Positions 1 to 6,738 of a stretch of DNA of 17,150 nt are shown here, piece by piece; the first letter of the stretch is position 1; every line of letters begins with the position of its first letter. A program made the position numbers and the translations under genes. The notes below the pieces were generated by a model. It was not told where the DNA came from, did no database searches, and was given only the letters and a program-made list of their open reading frames with translations. Source of the DNA: Nitriliruptoraceae bacterium (GTDB lineage: Bacteria; Actinomycetota; Nitriliruptoria; Nitriliruptorales; Nitriliruptoraceae); assembly GCA_007118045.1 (NCBI GenBank), contig SKTG01000475.1, positions 1 to 17,150 of the forward strand, read 5' to 3'.

Positions 1-276
1 CAGCGAGGCCGCGTCGTCGAGCTCCTCGACCGTCTCGGTGGCGAGGGAGCTGACGGAGCTCGTCGGTGCGCTGGCGGCGAGCCCGTCGAGCGCATCGTTG
101 ACGGAGGCCTCGGCCTCGGCGGGGAGGTCGACGATCACCACGCGACCGCCGTACTCGTGGGTGGTGCACGCGCCGGCGTCGTCGAGACGGGGCCGGGCCC
201 GCTCGGTCGCTCCCTCATCCTCCGCGGCGTCCGGCAGGAGGATGACCCGTTCGCGTCGTCCGATGTCGCCGGCCAT
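1..276 (-). CDS. Hypothetical protein, N-terminal 92 residues (cut by window edge)
   Basis: The reading frame is open from an ATG at 276 to the window edge, 92 codons without a stop. A good ribosome site (GGAAGGAGA, 6 bases before the ATG) supports this start. The visible part begins with a predicted beta strand (RVILLPD, residues 10-16), then a helix (about 23-35) and a second strand pair around HEYGGRVVIVDLP (40-52). This alternating pattern resembles the small ferredoxin-like pro-domain fold (inhibitor I9 type) of subtilase-family peptidases. That resemblance is my inference from pattern only; the diagnostic catalytic region is outside the window. There is no signal peptide or membrane segment in the visible part. 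It lies 108 bases downstream of the 108-residue gene and may be co-transcribed with it. The function is not established. Confidence 0.75.
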   Translation of the reverse strand, partial: MAGDIGRRERVILLPDAAEDEGATERARPRLDDAGACTTHEYGGRVVIVDLPAEAEASVNDALDGLAASAPTSSVSSLATETVEELDDAASL

Positions 277-292
277 GACCGGTCTCCTTCCC

Positions 293-310
293 GGGGCGTG
301 GTGACGCCCC
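293..310 (-). other. Perfect 7-bp hairpin just upstream of the ribosome site of the edge gene
   Basis: The arms GGGGCGT (293-299) and ACGCCCC (304-310) are exact reverse complements around a 4-base loop. The hairpin ends directly before the GGAAGGAGA ribosome site of the gene starting at 276. It could be a leader hairpin or a short operator. The structure is certain at sequence level; its role is not known. Confidence 0.5.
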
Positions 311-384
311 CGATAGCCGTCCACGCGGGGCGGCTGGTTCACCGGGGCCGAGCGGTCACCGGCGTCGTCGTGCCACGGGCTCGA

Positions 385-711
385 TCAGGGATCCGGTGGC
401 TCGAAGCCCTCGGCGTCCCACGAGGCGCCGTCGCCAGAGCGCCGCTTCGGCTCGCGTCGGAGCAGCCAGGCCTGGACGAACAGCTGCTCATCGGCGTCGA
501 GCAACTCGATCAGGTGGTGCGGGACCCGGTCGGTGAAGATGCCGAGGACCGCGGGGTGGTCGCGGAGCGTGTCGACGTCCACGTCCGACGCGGTGATCAG
601 CGAGATGCGGGGAGAGATGGTGTGGCGGGCGGCCGCGGCGCGACCGGCGAGCAGGTGCTCCCGATCGTGCTCGGGGTCGGTGATCAAGAGGTGTTCGCGG
701 GGGACCGTCAT
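385..711 (-). CDS. Hypothetical protein, 108 residues
   Basis: This short gene starts at an ATG (711) with a possible GGAGA ribosome site about 9 bases upstream, and ends at TGA. The protein is soluble and charged, without a signal peptide or membrane segment. It has a conserved-looking core at residues 35-85, containing SLITASDVDVDTL and VLGIFTDRVP, followed by a helix-rich LIELLDADEQLFVQAW stretch and a basic LLRREPKRR tail. The amino-acid pattern is that of a genuine protein rather than a shadow frame, and no better frame covers this stretch. I do not recognise the family. It precedes, on the same strand, the truncated gene at the window edge; the two may be functionally paired, which is a guess from proximity alone. 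Confidence 0.6.
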   Translation of the reverse strand: MTVPREHLLITDPEHDREHLLAGRAAAARHTISPRISLITASDVDVDTLRDHPAVLGIFTDRVPHHLIELLDADEQLFVQAWLLRREPKRRSGDGASWDAEGFEPPDP

Positions 712-727
712 GACACGCCGTCTCCGC

Positions 728-753
728 GGTCGGTGGTCGCGTCACGACCGACC
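728..753. repeat. Imperfect inverted repeat upstream of the 108-residue gene
   Basis: The arms GGTCGGT (728-734) and ACCGACC (747-753) are exact reverse complements, and an inner GGTCG/CGACC pair (735-739, 745-749) provides an alternative stem. It lies 17-42 bases upstream of the start codon at 711. It could be an operator or leader hairpin, but short GC-rich inverted repeats are common in this base composition. Confidence 0.3.
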
Positions 754-896
754 GGTCGCGGGCATGGACACGGTGCGGACCGTTCGGCGACCGCCGCGAC
801 GTGCGTCCGACGGCACTCCTGCACGTTCCGCCGGGGTGGGCTGACGGTCAAGTGGACCTTCGTCCCAGGCGATGCCGGCTCCGTGGTGCGCGCGTT

Positions 897-911
897 CGCG
901 CCGGCGGCGCG
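897..911 (-). terminator. Possible terminator hairpin downstream of the thiamine operon
   Basis: The arms CGCGCC (897-902) and GGCGCG (906-911) form a 6-bp stem with a 3-base loop, about 50 bases past the stop codon of the hydrolase gene. No U-tract follows, which is common for GC-rich actinobacterial terminators, so the call is tentative. Confidence 0.3.
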
Positions 912-962
912 GGAGGGAGCGCACGCGTCCGGGAGATCAGCCGGACATCGTGGGCCGCGCGC

Positions 963-1769
963 TCACCCGATGTGCCGATCGATGAACTCCGTGACCTCGT
1001 CGAGGACGGCGTCGTGGTCGATCTCGTTGAAGACCTCGTGACGAGCGCCGCTGCGGACGTCCTCCGTGCGGTGCTCCTCGGGGACCAGCTCCCTGACACC
1101 CTCGCGGCTCGGCCCGACGGGTACCAGTTCGTCCTGCTCGCCGTGGATCCACAGCGTCGGCAGCTCGATGCTGCCCTCCTCGTGGATCCGGCGCAGGCAG
1201 GCCTGCAGCGCTTCGAGCGTCTCGCGTTGGAACGGCCCGCGGTACACGAGCTCGTCCTCCTCGTACGCCTTGCGGACCTTCGGGTCGCGGGAGAGGGTCT
1301 CGGGATCGATCGCCGTGTCCGGGATCTCGTCCTCCGCCAGCAGCTGCTCCGCGGTCTCCCAACGGCCGATGACCGGCCCGGTGAGCACCAGCGCCGTGAG
1401 CTCGTCACCGTGCCGCTGCGCGTACCGGGCGGCGATCATCCCACCCATGGAGTGACCGATCAGGACCACGGGCAGGTCGGCGCGGCCGGCGTGCACGTAC
1501 TCGAGCAGCTTCTGGAGGTCGTCGACCGCGTGCTCGAAGTCCTCGATGGAGACCGGCTCGCCATCCGAGCGGCCGTGTCCGGCGTGGTCGAGCCCGGCGA
1601 CCATCGCCCCGTGGTCGTGCAGGGCGTCCACGACGTGCCGGTAGCGCCCGAGATGCTCGCCGTAGCCGTGGGAGAGCACGGCGACGTAGCGAGGTTCGTC
1701 GTTCGGCCACGTGACGCCGTGGAGGCTGCCGGCGTGGCCTCTGAGCTTGACCGGGAAGGACTGCGTCAT
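963..1769 (-). CDS. Alpha/beta hydrolase, monoacylglycerol-lipase-like
   Basis: The 268-residue protein has a complete alpha/beta-hydrolase triad layout. The nucleophile elbow is GHSMGG with Ser107, the acid is Asp213 in GEQDELVP, and the base is His244 in GARHEVFNE. The oxyanion region HGYGEH (34-39) and the DHAGHGRSDG segment (61-70) match the monoacylglycerol lipase / lysophospholipase branch, so an ester of glycerol or a lysolipid is the likeliest substrate. There is no signal peptide, so it should be cytoplasmic. I chose the ATG at 1769 because it overlaps the stop codon of the ThiQ gene in an ATGA junction; a longer frame would run far into that gene. This makes it the fifth cistron of the riboswitch-controlled thiamine operon. 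Its role there is unexplained; release of an esterified thiamine-related compound is one speculative option. Confidence 0.93.
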   Translation of the reverse strand: MTQSFPVKLRGHAGSLHGVTWPNDEPRYVAVLSHGYGEHLGRYRHVVDALHDHGAMVAGLDHAGHGRSDGEPVSIEDFEHAVDDLQKLLEYVHAGRADLPVVLIGHSMGGMIAARYAQRHGDELTALVLTGPVIGRWETAEQLLAEDEIPDTAIDPETLSRDPKVRKAYEEDELVYRGPFQRETLEALQACLRRIHEEGSIELPTLWIHGEQDELVPVGPSREGVRELVPEEHRTEDVRSGARHEVFNEIDHDAVLDEVTEFIDRHIG

Positions 1770-2890
1770 GATGGCTCCTGGGCTGGGTGCTCGGAGGAGG
1801 ACGGACGGGATGGCGACGTGAGCGTCAACGCTAGGGGTCCGTCCGCCGCGCCGTCGTCCTCGAGGACCCTGACCGCGCGGGGGTCGAGCGCGAGCTCGCA
1901 CCGGTCACCGGGGGCGGGGACCACCTCACTCCGGACCGCGACGCTGAGCCGGGGACCGGCGTCGGGCGTCGCCACCAGCCGGACGTGGTCACCGGCGAAA
2001 CGTCGATCCGCGACGTACGCCGGGACGGCCAGCTCCCCGGGTCGGCGCGGTCGCTGCGGATCGGTCGCGCGGACGGCGCCGGGCAGCAGGACCACGTCGT
2101 GCTCACCGTCCGGGGTCCCGGGCACCGGCAGCGGACCCCACGGCCCCGACGCGACGCCGTCCCGAACTGGGAGGGCCGTCAGGTACGTCAGTCCGAGGAA
2201 GTCGGCGACGAACGTGGTGCGTGGCGCACGCCAGAGCGCCGCCGGCTCGTCGACCTGCTCGAGCCGGCCGTCCCGCATGACCGCGACCCGGTCCGCGAGG
2301 GCCAGGGCCTCGTGCTGGTCGTGCGTGACGTAGACCACGGTCGTGCCGAGCTCCCGGAACACGTGCGGCAGATCCTCGAGCAACCGTGTCTGCAACGTCC
2401 GGTCGAGGGAGCCGAGTGGCTCGTCGAGCATCAACAGCTTGGGCCGCGGCGCGATGGAACGGGCCAGCGCGACGCGCTGTCGCTCGCCGCCGGACAGCTC
2501 GGTCACCGGGCGGCGCGCCGTCGCGCTCATGTCCACCAGCGCGAGCGCCTCCTCGACCCGGCGTCGGACCGTCGCCCGCCCCAGGCCTCGCATCCGCGGA
2601 CCGAAGGCGACGTTCTCGTCCACCGAACGGTGGGGGAAGAGGGCGTGCTCCTGGAACATCAGCCCGACGTCCCGCTGATCCGGCCGCAACCCGTCGAGCC
2701 GGGTCCCGTCGAGCTCGATCGTGCCGGCGCGTGGCGGCTCGAGCCCGGCGACCGCCCGCAGGACGGTGGACTTGCCCGAGCCGCTGGGGCCCAACACGCA
2801 CAGCACCTTCCCGTCGGGTGCGTCCAGGCTCAGGCCGGTGACCGCGACGTGATCGCCGTAGCTGACGGAGAGATCCGTGATCCGCAGCAT
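1766..2890 (-). CDS. thiQ: Thiamine ABC transporter, ATP-binding protein with C-terminal TOBE-like domain
   Basis: The protein hydrolyses ATP to drive import through the ThiP-type permease encoded upstream. The first ~235 residues carry the full nucleotide-binding set: Walker A GPSGSGKST (34-42), Q-loop Gln80, signature LSGGE (132-136), Walker B LLMLDE (152-157) and switch His190. The remaining ~135 residues resemble the TOBE regulatory domain of the PotA/FbpC class, whereas the Escherichia coli ThiQ is only about 232 residues long. On its sequence alone it could therefore serve iron or polyamine uptake. The thiamine assignment rests on the ThiB-like binding protein, the TPP riboswitch and the pyrophosphokinase in the same operon. 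The ATG at 2890 overlaps the ThiP stop by one base (TGATG), and its own stop overlaps the hydrolase start. Confidence 0.88.
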   Translation of the reverse strand: MLRITDLSVSYGDHVAVTGLSLDAPDGKVLCVLGPSGSGKSTVLRAVAGLEPPRAGTIELDGTRLDGLRPDQRDVGLMFQEHALFPHRSVDENVAFGPRMRGLGRATVRRRVEEALALVDMSATARRPVTELSGGERQRVALARSIAPRPKLLMLDEPLGSLDRTLQTRLLEDLPHVFRELGTTVVYVTHDQHEALALADRVAVMRDGRLEQVDEPAALWRAPRTTFVADFLGLTYLTALPVRDGVASGPWGPLPVPGTPDGEHDVVLLPGAVRATDPQRPRRPGELAVPAYVADRRFAGDHVRLVATPDAGPRLSVAVRSEVVPAPGDRCELALDPRAVRVLEDDGAADGPLALTLTSPSRPSSSEHPAQEPS

Positions 2891-4572
2891 CAGAAGCGTC
2901 CCACCTGGCCGATGCGGAGCCGGTCGATCGCCACGATGGCCGCGGCCGTGACGAGCATCAGCAGCGTGGACATGGCCATCGCCTCCCCGAAGTTGGCAGC
3001 ACCCGGCCTCCCGAGCAGGCGGAAGATGGCCGTGGGCATGGTCGGCAGGTTCGCGCGTGCGAGGAACACCGTCGCCCCGAACTCGCCGACGGCGATGGCG
3101 AAGGAGAAGCCGGCGGCGACCAGCGCCGCTCGGCCAACGATCGGCAGGTCGACCTCGCGCCAGATGCGAGCCGGGGTCGCGCCGAGCACGGCTGCGGCTT
3201 CCCGCAGCCGTTCGTCGATCGAGCGCAACACCGGGAGCAGCGTCCGGACCACGAACGGCGTGGCGATCAGCGCCTGCGCGACCGGGACGAGCAGGACCGA
3301 CCCACGCAGGTCCAGCGGGGGATGCCGGAGAGCGATCAGGAACCCGAACCCGACCGTCACGGCCGAGGTCCCCAGAGGCACCATCAGGGCGCGATCGACC
3401 AGGTCGGCTGCTCGTCCTCGGCTGACGGTGGCGGCCGTCGCCGCCAGACCTCCGACCACGAACGCGACCGCTGTCGCCGCCACACCGAACACCAGCGAGT
3501 TGCGGACCGCTTCACCCGCCGGCACCGCCAGGACCGTGGCCCGTTCGGCGCTGAACAGGTTGCGGTAGTTGGTCAGGGCGTAGCCGGCACCGGTCGAGAG
3601 CGACCGCTCCACGAGGACCAGCAGGGGAGCCAGGAGCAGCGCCGCGACGAGGACGAGGTTGGCGCGCAGGAACCAGCGCTCGCCTCGGCTGCGGGGCGCC
3701 CTCAGCGTGGTCGCGGACCCGACCAGGGGCTGGGTGGTGGTGCGTCGTTGCAGTCGGCCGTAGACGAGCAGGGAGGCGACCACGGCCACCAGCTGCAGCA
3801 GCGCCAACGTCGACGCGAGGGGCAGGTCGAGCAACTGCGTCGTCGCTCGGTGGATCTCCACCTCGATCGTGGCACGGCCAGGACCGCCGAGGAGCAGGAT
3901 CACGCCGAACGAGGTGAACGTGAACAGGAACACGATGGCCGCGGCGGACGCGATGGCCGGTCGCAGCAGCGGCAGGGTCACCTCGCGGAACGTCCGCCAG
4001 CGGGAGGCACCGAGCACCCGGGCCGCGTCCTCGACACGAGGGTCGATCAACGACCACAACCCGCCGACCGTCCGCACGACGACGGCGTAGTTGAAGAACA
4101 CGTGGGCGACGAGGATCGCGGTGACCGTCCGCCGCAGGTCGAGGGTGGGCGCGGCCTCTCCGAGCAGGGCGCTCAACGCCGCGTTGACCGGGCTGCGTGG
4201 TCCCAGCAGCGCCAGGAAGGCCGAACCGACGACGACGGTCGGCAGGACGAACGGGATCGTCACCCCGGCCTGGAGCAACCGGCGGCCCCGGAAGTCGATG
4301 CGTGAGAGGACGTAGGCTCCCGGGAGGCCGACGGCCAGCGTGGCGGCCGTGGAGAGCAGCGCCTGCCACAGGGTGAACCAGGCGACCTCGCGTACCGACG
4401 GGTCGGTGACCACCCGCCCGAGCACGCCGAGCTCGGGGTGCCCTTCCGGCGCCAGCCCGGTCACCACGATCGTGGCCACCGGGTAGAGGAAGAAGACCGC
4501 GAGGAACGCCGCCGGCACGGTCAGGAGCGCCGCGGTCGTACCGCGACGCGACCGTGTCCGAGCTGCGTTCAC
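2890..4572 (-). CDS. thiP: Thiamine ABC transporter, fused permease
   Basis: This 560-residue inner-membrane protein is a tandem of two binding-protein-dependent permease units, giving about 12 membrane helices. That is the ThiP architecture (E. coli ThiP is about 536 residues). Each half contains an EAA coupling loop that contacts the ATPase: EDAARVLGASRWRTFREVTLP at about 181-201, and REAAAVLGATPARIWREV at about 457-474. A short polar stretch (271-300) joins the halves. The gene starts at GTG (4572), whose GTGA overlaps the ThiB stop by four bases, so translation is probably coupled. Iron-uptake FbpB permeases share this two-unit layout; gene context favours thiamine. Confidence 0.9.
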   Translation of the reverse strand: MNAARTRSRRGTTAALLTVPAAFLAVFFLYPVATIVVTGLAPEGHPELGVLGRVVTDPSVREVAWFTLWQALLSTAATLAVGLPGAYVLSRIDFRGRRLLQAGVTIPFVLPTVVVGSAFLALLGPRSPVNAALSALLGEAAPTLDLRRTVTAILVAHVFFNYAVVVRTVGGLWSLIDPRVEDAARVLGASRWRTFREVTLPLLRPAIASAAAIVFLFTFTSFGVILLLGGPGRATIEVEIHRATTQLLDLPLASTLALLQLVAVVASLLVYGRLQRRTTTQPLVGSATTLRAPRSRGERWFLRANLVLVAALLLAPLLVLVERSLSTGAGYALTNYRNLFSAERATVLAVPAGEAVRNSLVFGVAATAVAFVVGGLAATAATVSRGRAADLVDRALMVPLGTSAVTVGFGFLIALRHPPLDLRGSVLLVPVAQALIATPFVVRTLLPVLRSIDERLREAAAVLGATPARIWREVDLPIVGRAALVAAGFSFAIAVGEFGATVFLARANLPTMPTAIFRLLGRPGAANFGEAMAMSTLLMLVTAAAIVAIDRLRIGQVGRF

Positions 4573-5762
4573 CGCAGGACCACGGCGGTCCAGGCCTCGA
4601 TCCAGTCCTCACGGTGCTCGCCGATGAGCTCGAAGTCGATGTCGAGGGGATCGTCCGGCAGGACCGCGTGCTCCTCGAAGACCTCGGGCAGCTCCGCGTT
4701 CTCGTTGACCGGGAAGACGAACATCGTGAGGGGGATGTCCTCCTGGAAGGGCTCGCTCAGCATGAAGTCGATCAGCTCCCCGGCCTCGTCCGGGTGCTCC
4801 GCTCCCGCGAGGACGCCGACGAACTCGATCTGCCGGAAGCACGACGCCTCGATCACGCCGGTCGGTGCCGCCTCCGGTTCCTCCTCGGCGAAGATCACCT
4901 CCGCCGGTGGACTCGAGGCGTACGAGACGACCAGGGGACGGTCCCCGTCACCCGCGCCGCTGAACTCGTCGTAGTAGGCCTCCGACCAGCCGTCGGTGAC
5001 CAGGACGTCGTTGGCCTGGAGCCGCTCCCAGAAGTCGAGGTAGCCGTCCTCGCCGAACGTCTCGACGGTGGCCAGCAGGAACGCCAGACCGGGGGAGGAG
5101 GTCGCGGGGTTGGTGACCGTGAGCAGACCCTCGTACTCGGGCTCGGTCAGGTCGGTCAGCTCCTCGGGCACGTCGAGCCCCGCCTCCTCGAAGTAGGCGA
5201 CGTCGTAGTTGAGGCACACGTCGCCCCGGTCGACGGGGGTGACGCGGTGCTGGTCGTCGAGGACGAACCCCTCGGCGACCTCGTCGAGCAGCGGCGACTC
5301 GTGGGTGGTGAAGATCCCCTCGTCGATGGCGCGGGAGAGGAACGTGTTGTCCACCCCGAACAGCAGGTCGCCCTGCGGGGCGTCGCCCGTGAGGATGGTC
5401 TGGTTGAGCGCGGTCCCGGCGTCGCCGAGCGGGACCACGTCGACGGCGTGACCGGTGCTCTCGGTGAACAGGTCCAGGACGTCCTCGCTGACGTCGAAGG
5501 AGTCGTGGGTCAGCAAGGTCACCGTGGCGCCGTCCGCCGTGGCCGCCTCGTCCTCGGGATCGTCCGTCGGTCGGCCCTCGTCGTCGGTCTCCTCGACGTC
5601 GGTCTCCTCGGCGTCCTCGTCGGTGGGATCGACCTCATCGGTGTCCTCGACCGTCTCGGGGGCCTCCTCGGGATCGCCGGGATCCCCGTCGGGACTGCAG
5701 GAGGCGATCAGCAGGACGGCGACCAGCACGGGCGCGCCGGCGTGAACGGGACGTGGCGTCAT
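4569..5762 (-). CDS. thiB: Thiamine-binding lipoprotein of the ABC transporter
   Basis: This 397-residue protein captures thiamine outside the membrane and delivers it to ThiP. Residues 8-22 form a lipoprotein signal with a lipobox ending IAS-Cys22, so the mature protein should be lipid-anchored. Residues 23-77 are an unusual linker in which roughly half the residues are Asp or Glu. The binding domain then begins at VTLLTHDSF (81-89). It matches the ThiB pattern as I recall it from E. coli: GVDNTFL (136-142), SYASSPP (280-286), FPVNENAELP (350-359) and a C-terminal DWIEAW (386-391) corresponding to the WISEW segment. The start ATG (5762) overlaps the pyrophosphokinase stop by four bases. Iron-binding FbpA-type proteins are distant relatives, but these motifs and the riboswitch favour thiamine. 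Confidence 0.9.
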   Translation of the reverse strand: MTPRPVHAGAPVLVAVLLIASCSPDGDPGDPEEAPETVEDTDEVDPTDEDAEETDVEETDDEGRPTDDPEDEAATADGATVTLLTHDSFDVSEDVLDLFTESTGHAVDVVPLGDAGTALNQTILTGDAPQGDLLFGVDNTFLSRAIDEGIFTTHESPLLDEVAEGFVLDDQHRVTPVDRGDVCLNYDVAYFEEAGLDVPEELTDLTEPEYEGLLTVTNPATSSPGLAFLLATVETFGEDGYLDFWERLQANDVLVTDGWSEAYYDEFSGAGDGDRPLVVSYASSPPAEVIFAEEEPEAAPTGVIEASCFRQIEFVGVLAGAEHPDEAGELIDFMLSEPFQEDIPLTMFVFPVNENAELPEVFEEHAVLPDDPLDIDFELIGEHREDWIEAWTAVVLR

Positions 5763-6469
5763 CGGGTGGTGTCTCCTGCTTGCGTGTCGTCGGGCACACC
5801 CGGTTGCACGGCCATCAGCACGCCTTCCCGCACCGTCACCGAGGCGGCGGGGTCCCGCAGCACGTTGCTGACGCCGCGCGAGGAGCCGGGCAGCAGTTCA
5901 CCGTCCCGCAACGGGTACTCGAGCCCCGTGGTGTCGATCCCGCGAGCCGGCCCGTGGACCGGGATCAGGCTGAGGAGGTCGCCGACCGGGCCGTGCAGCG
6001 TCGCGCCGCCCCGGATGACGGTCACCACGGCGGGACCCATCAACGCCGAGATCCTCATGTCCGCGTAGGCCGGCTCGGCGAGCAGGAGCAGCCCGGCGAG
6101 CAGATGATCGAGCCGGCCGCCGTGGCCGCCGACCACCGTGACCTCGCCGGCGCCCTGCTCGGCCGCGGCGTCCAGCGCGATCGCCAGGTCGGTCCGGTCC
6201 TTCGACACAGGGTGACGATCGATGCTCACACCCTCGGCACGCGCCCGGTCGAGATCGTCCGCGGTGACCGAGTCGAGGTCACCGACGAGCAGGTCGACCC
6301 GCAGACCGAGGACCGCGGCGGTGGCGAACCCCTGGTCGGCGGCGATCACGGTCGCGCCCGTAGGCAGCGGGCGGGGGAGCGCCCCCGTGACGGGGTCGCC
6401 GCCGGCGAGCACGATCGCGGAGGACGCCTCACCGCTACCGGCTCCGGGCCGATCGACGGATGCGCTCAC
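5759..6469 (-). CDS. thiN: Thiamine pyrophosphokinase
   Basis: The enzyme transfers pyrophosphate from ATP to thiamine, giving thiamine pyrophosphate in the cytoplasm. All the family motifs are present in the 236-residue product: AADQG (43-47), GDLDS (63-67), KDRTD (90-94), GGHGGRLDH (114-122) and GVSN (199-202), which contribute to nucleotide, metal and thiamine binding. I chose the GTG at 6469, which has AGGGAGG eight bases upstream. An upstream GTG at 6514 is in frame but lies inside the conserved core of the TPP riboswitch, so it is not a plausible start. The product is first in the operon, followed by the importer genes, so imported thiamine is immediately converted to its active form, and the product represses the whole unit through the riboswitch. 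Confidence 0.94.
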   Translation of the reverse strand: MSASVDRPGAGSGEASSAIVLAGGDPVTGALPRPLPTGATVIAADQGFATAAVLGLRVDLLVGDLDSVTADDLDRARAEGVSIDRHPVSKDRTDLAIALDAAAEQGAGEVTVVGGHGGRLDHLLAGLLLLAEPAYADMRISALMGPAVVTVIRGGATLHGPVGDLLSLIPVHGPARGIDTTGLEYPLRDGELLPGSSRGVSNVLRDPAASVTVREGVLMAVQPGVPDDTQAGDTTR

Positions 6470-6473
6470 CGGT

Positions 6474-6596
6474 GGCACCTCCCTCACGCTGGGATTACCC
6501 AGAGCAGGTTCCACGGGTCGATGACGCTGCGGTCGCGTCGGACGACGCGGCGCTGGTCACCCTCTCAGCCCGGCTGTCCCGAGCTCCCCGGGTGTC
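6474..6596 (-). promoter_or_regulatory. TPP riboswitch (THI element) controlling the thiamine operon
   Basis: Read on the minus strand, the leader contains the invariant pieces of the TPP aptamer in order. They are CGGGGAGC near 6590-6583, the pyrimidine-sensor CTGAGAGGG (6568-6560), a variable hairpin CGCGTCG/CGACGCG (6549-6534), AACCTG (6512-6507), the P5 hairpin CTGGG-TAAT-CCCAG (6502-6489), and GCGTGAGGGAG (6489-6479). The closing helix P1 can form between CACC (6594-6591) and GGTG (6479-6476). The 3' strand of P1 and the adjacent AGGGAGG form the ribosome site of the pyrophosphokinase gene. This arrangement suggests that TPP binding hides the ribosome site and blocks translation, without a separate terminator. 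No competing anti-sequestering stem was worked out. Confidence 0.95.
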
Positions 6597-6598
6597 GT

Positions 6599-6616
6599 GG
6601 CGACGGTCCCGTCGCC
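6599..6616 (-). other. Perfect 8-bp hairpin at the 5' end of the thiamine leader
   Basis: GGCGACGG (6599-6606) and CCGTCGCC (6609-6616) are exact reverse complements separated by two bases (realistically a 7-bp stem with a 4-base loop). It lies 9 bases downstream of a candidate -10 hexamer and immediately upstream of the TPP aptamer, so it would form the very 5' end of the mRNA. It may stabilise the transcript or be an operator. Confidence 0.5.
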
Positions 6617-6625
6617 GATGGGACC

Positions 6626-6631
6626 AGCGTA
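6626..6631 (-). promoter_or_regulatory. Candidate -10 hexamer TACGCT for the thiamine operon
   Basis: TACGCT on the minus strand fits the actinobacterial TANNNT -10 pattern and would start transcription near 6619, about 25 bases before the riboswitch. No -35 element is recognisable at the usual spacing. Confidence 0.4.
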
Positions 6632-6686
6632 GCCGTCGACCGGCCGAGGTCCGGTCGGCGAGTGGAACGCCTCATCTGGCAAGGCC

Positions 6687-6713
6687 GCGGGGGCCGCCCG
6701 TGGCGGCCCCCGC
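6687..6713 (-). terminator. Terminator-like 12-bp hairpin after the multicopper oxidase gene
   Basis: GCGGGGGCCGCC (6687-6698) and GGCGGCCCCCGC (6702-6713) are exact reverse complements around a three-base loop. The stem is about 26 bases past the stop codon of the oxidase gene and upstream of the thiamine promoter. There is no U-tract, but the stability and position fit a GC-rich intrinsic terminator that insulates the two units. Confidence 0.75.
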
Positions 6714-6738
6714 TCCCCGTCGCCGTGCCCGGGTCGGA

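Noticed and set aside
801..3568. Long plus-strand frames (801-2333 and 1985-3568) opposite the hydrolase, ATPase and permease genes.
   Set aside because: They are shadows of well-supported minus-strand genes, with no ribosome site or recognisable domains.
4554..6068. A 504-codon plus-strand frame opposite thiB and thiN.
   Set aside because: It is antisense to two motif-complete genes of a tightly overlapping operon, and composition alone explains the open frame.
6470..6514. Upstream GTG at 6514 as the start of thiamine pyrophosphokinase, adding 15 residues.
   Set aside because: This stretch is the conserved core of the TPP aptamer, and the extra residues have no counterpart in family motifs. 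The GTG at 6469 has a proper ribosome site.
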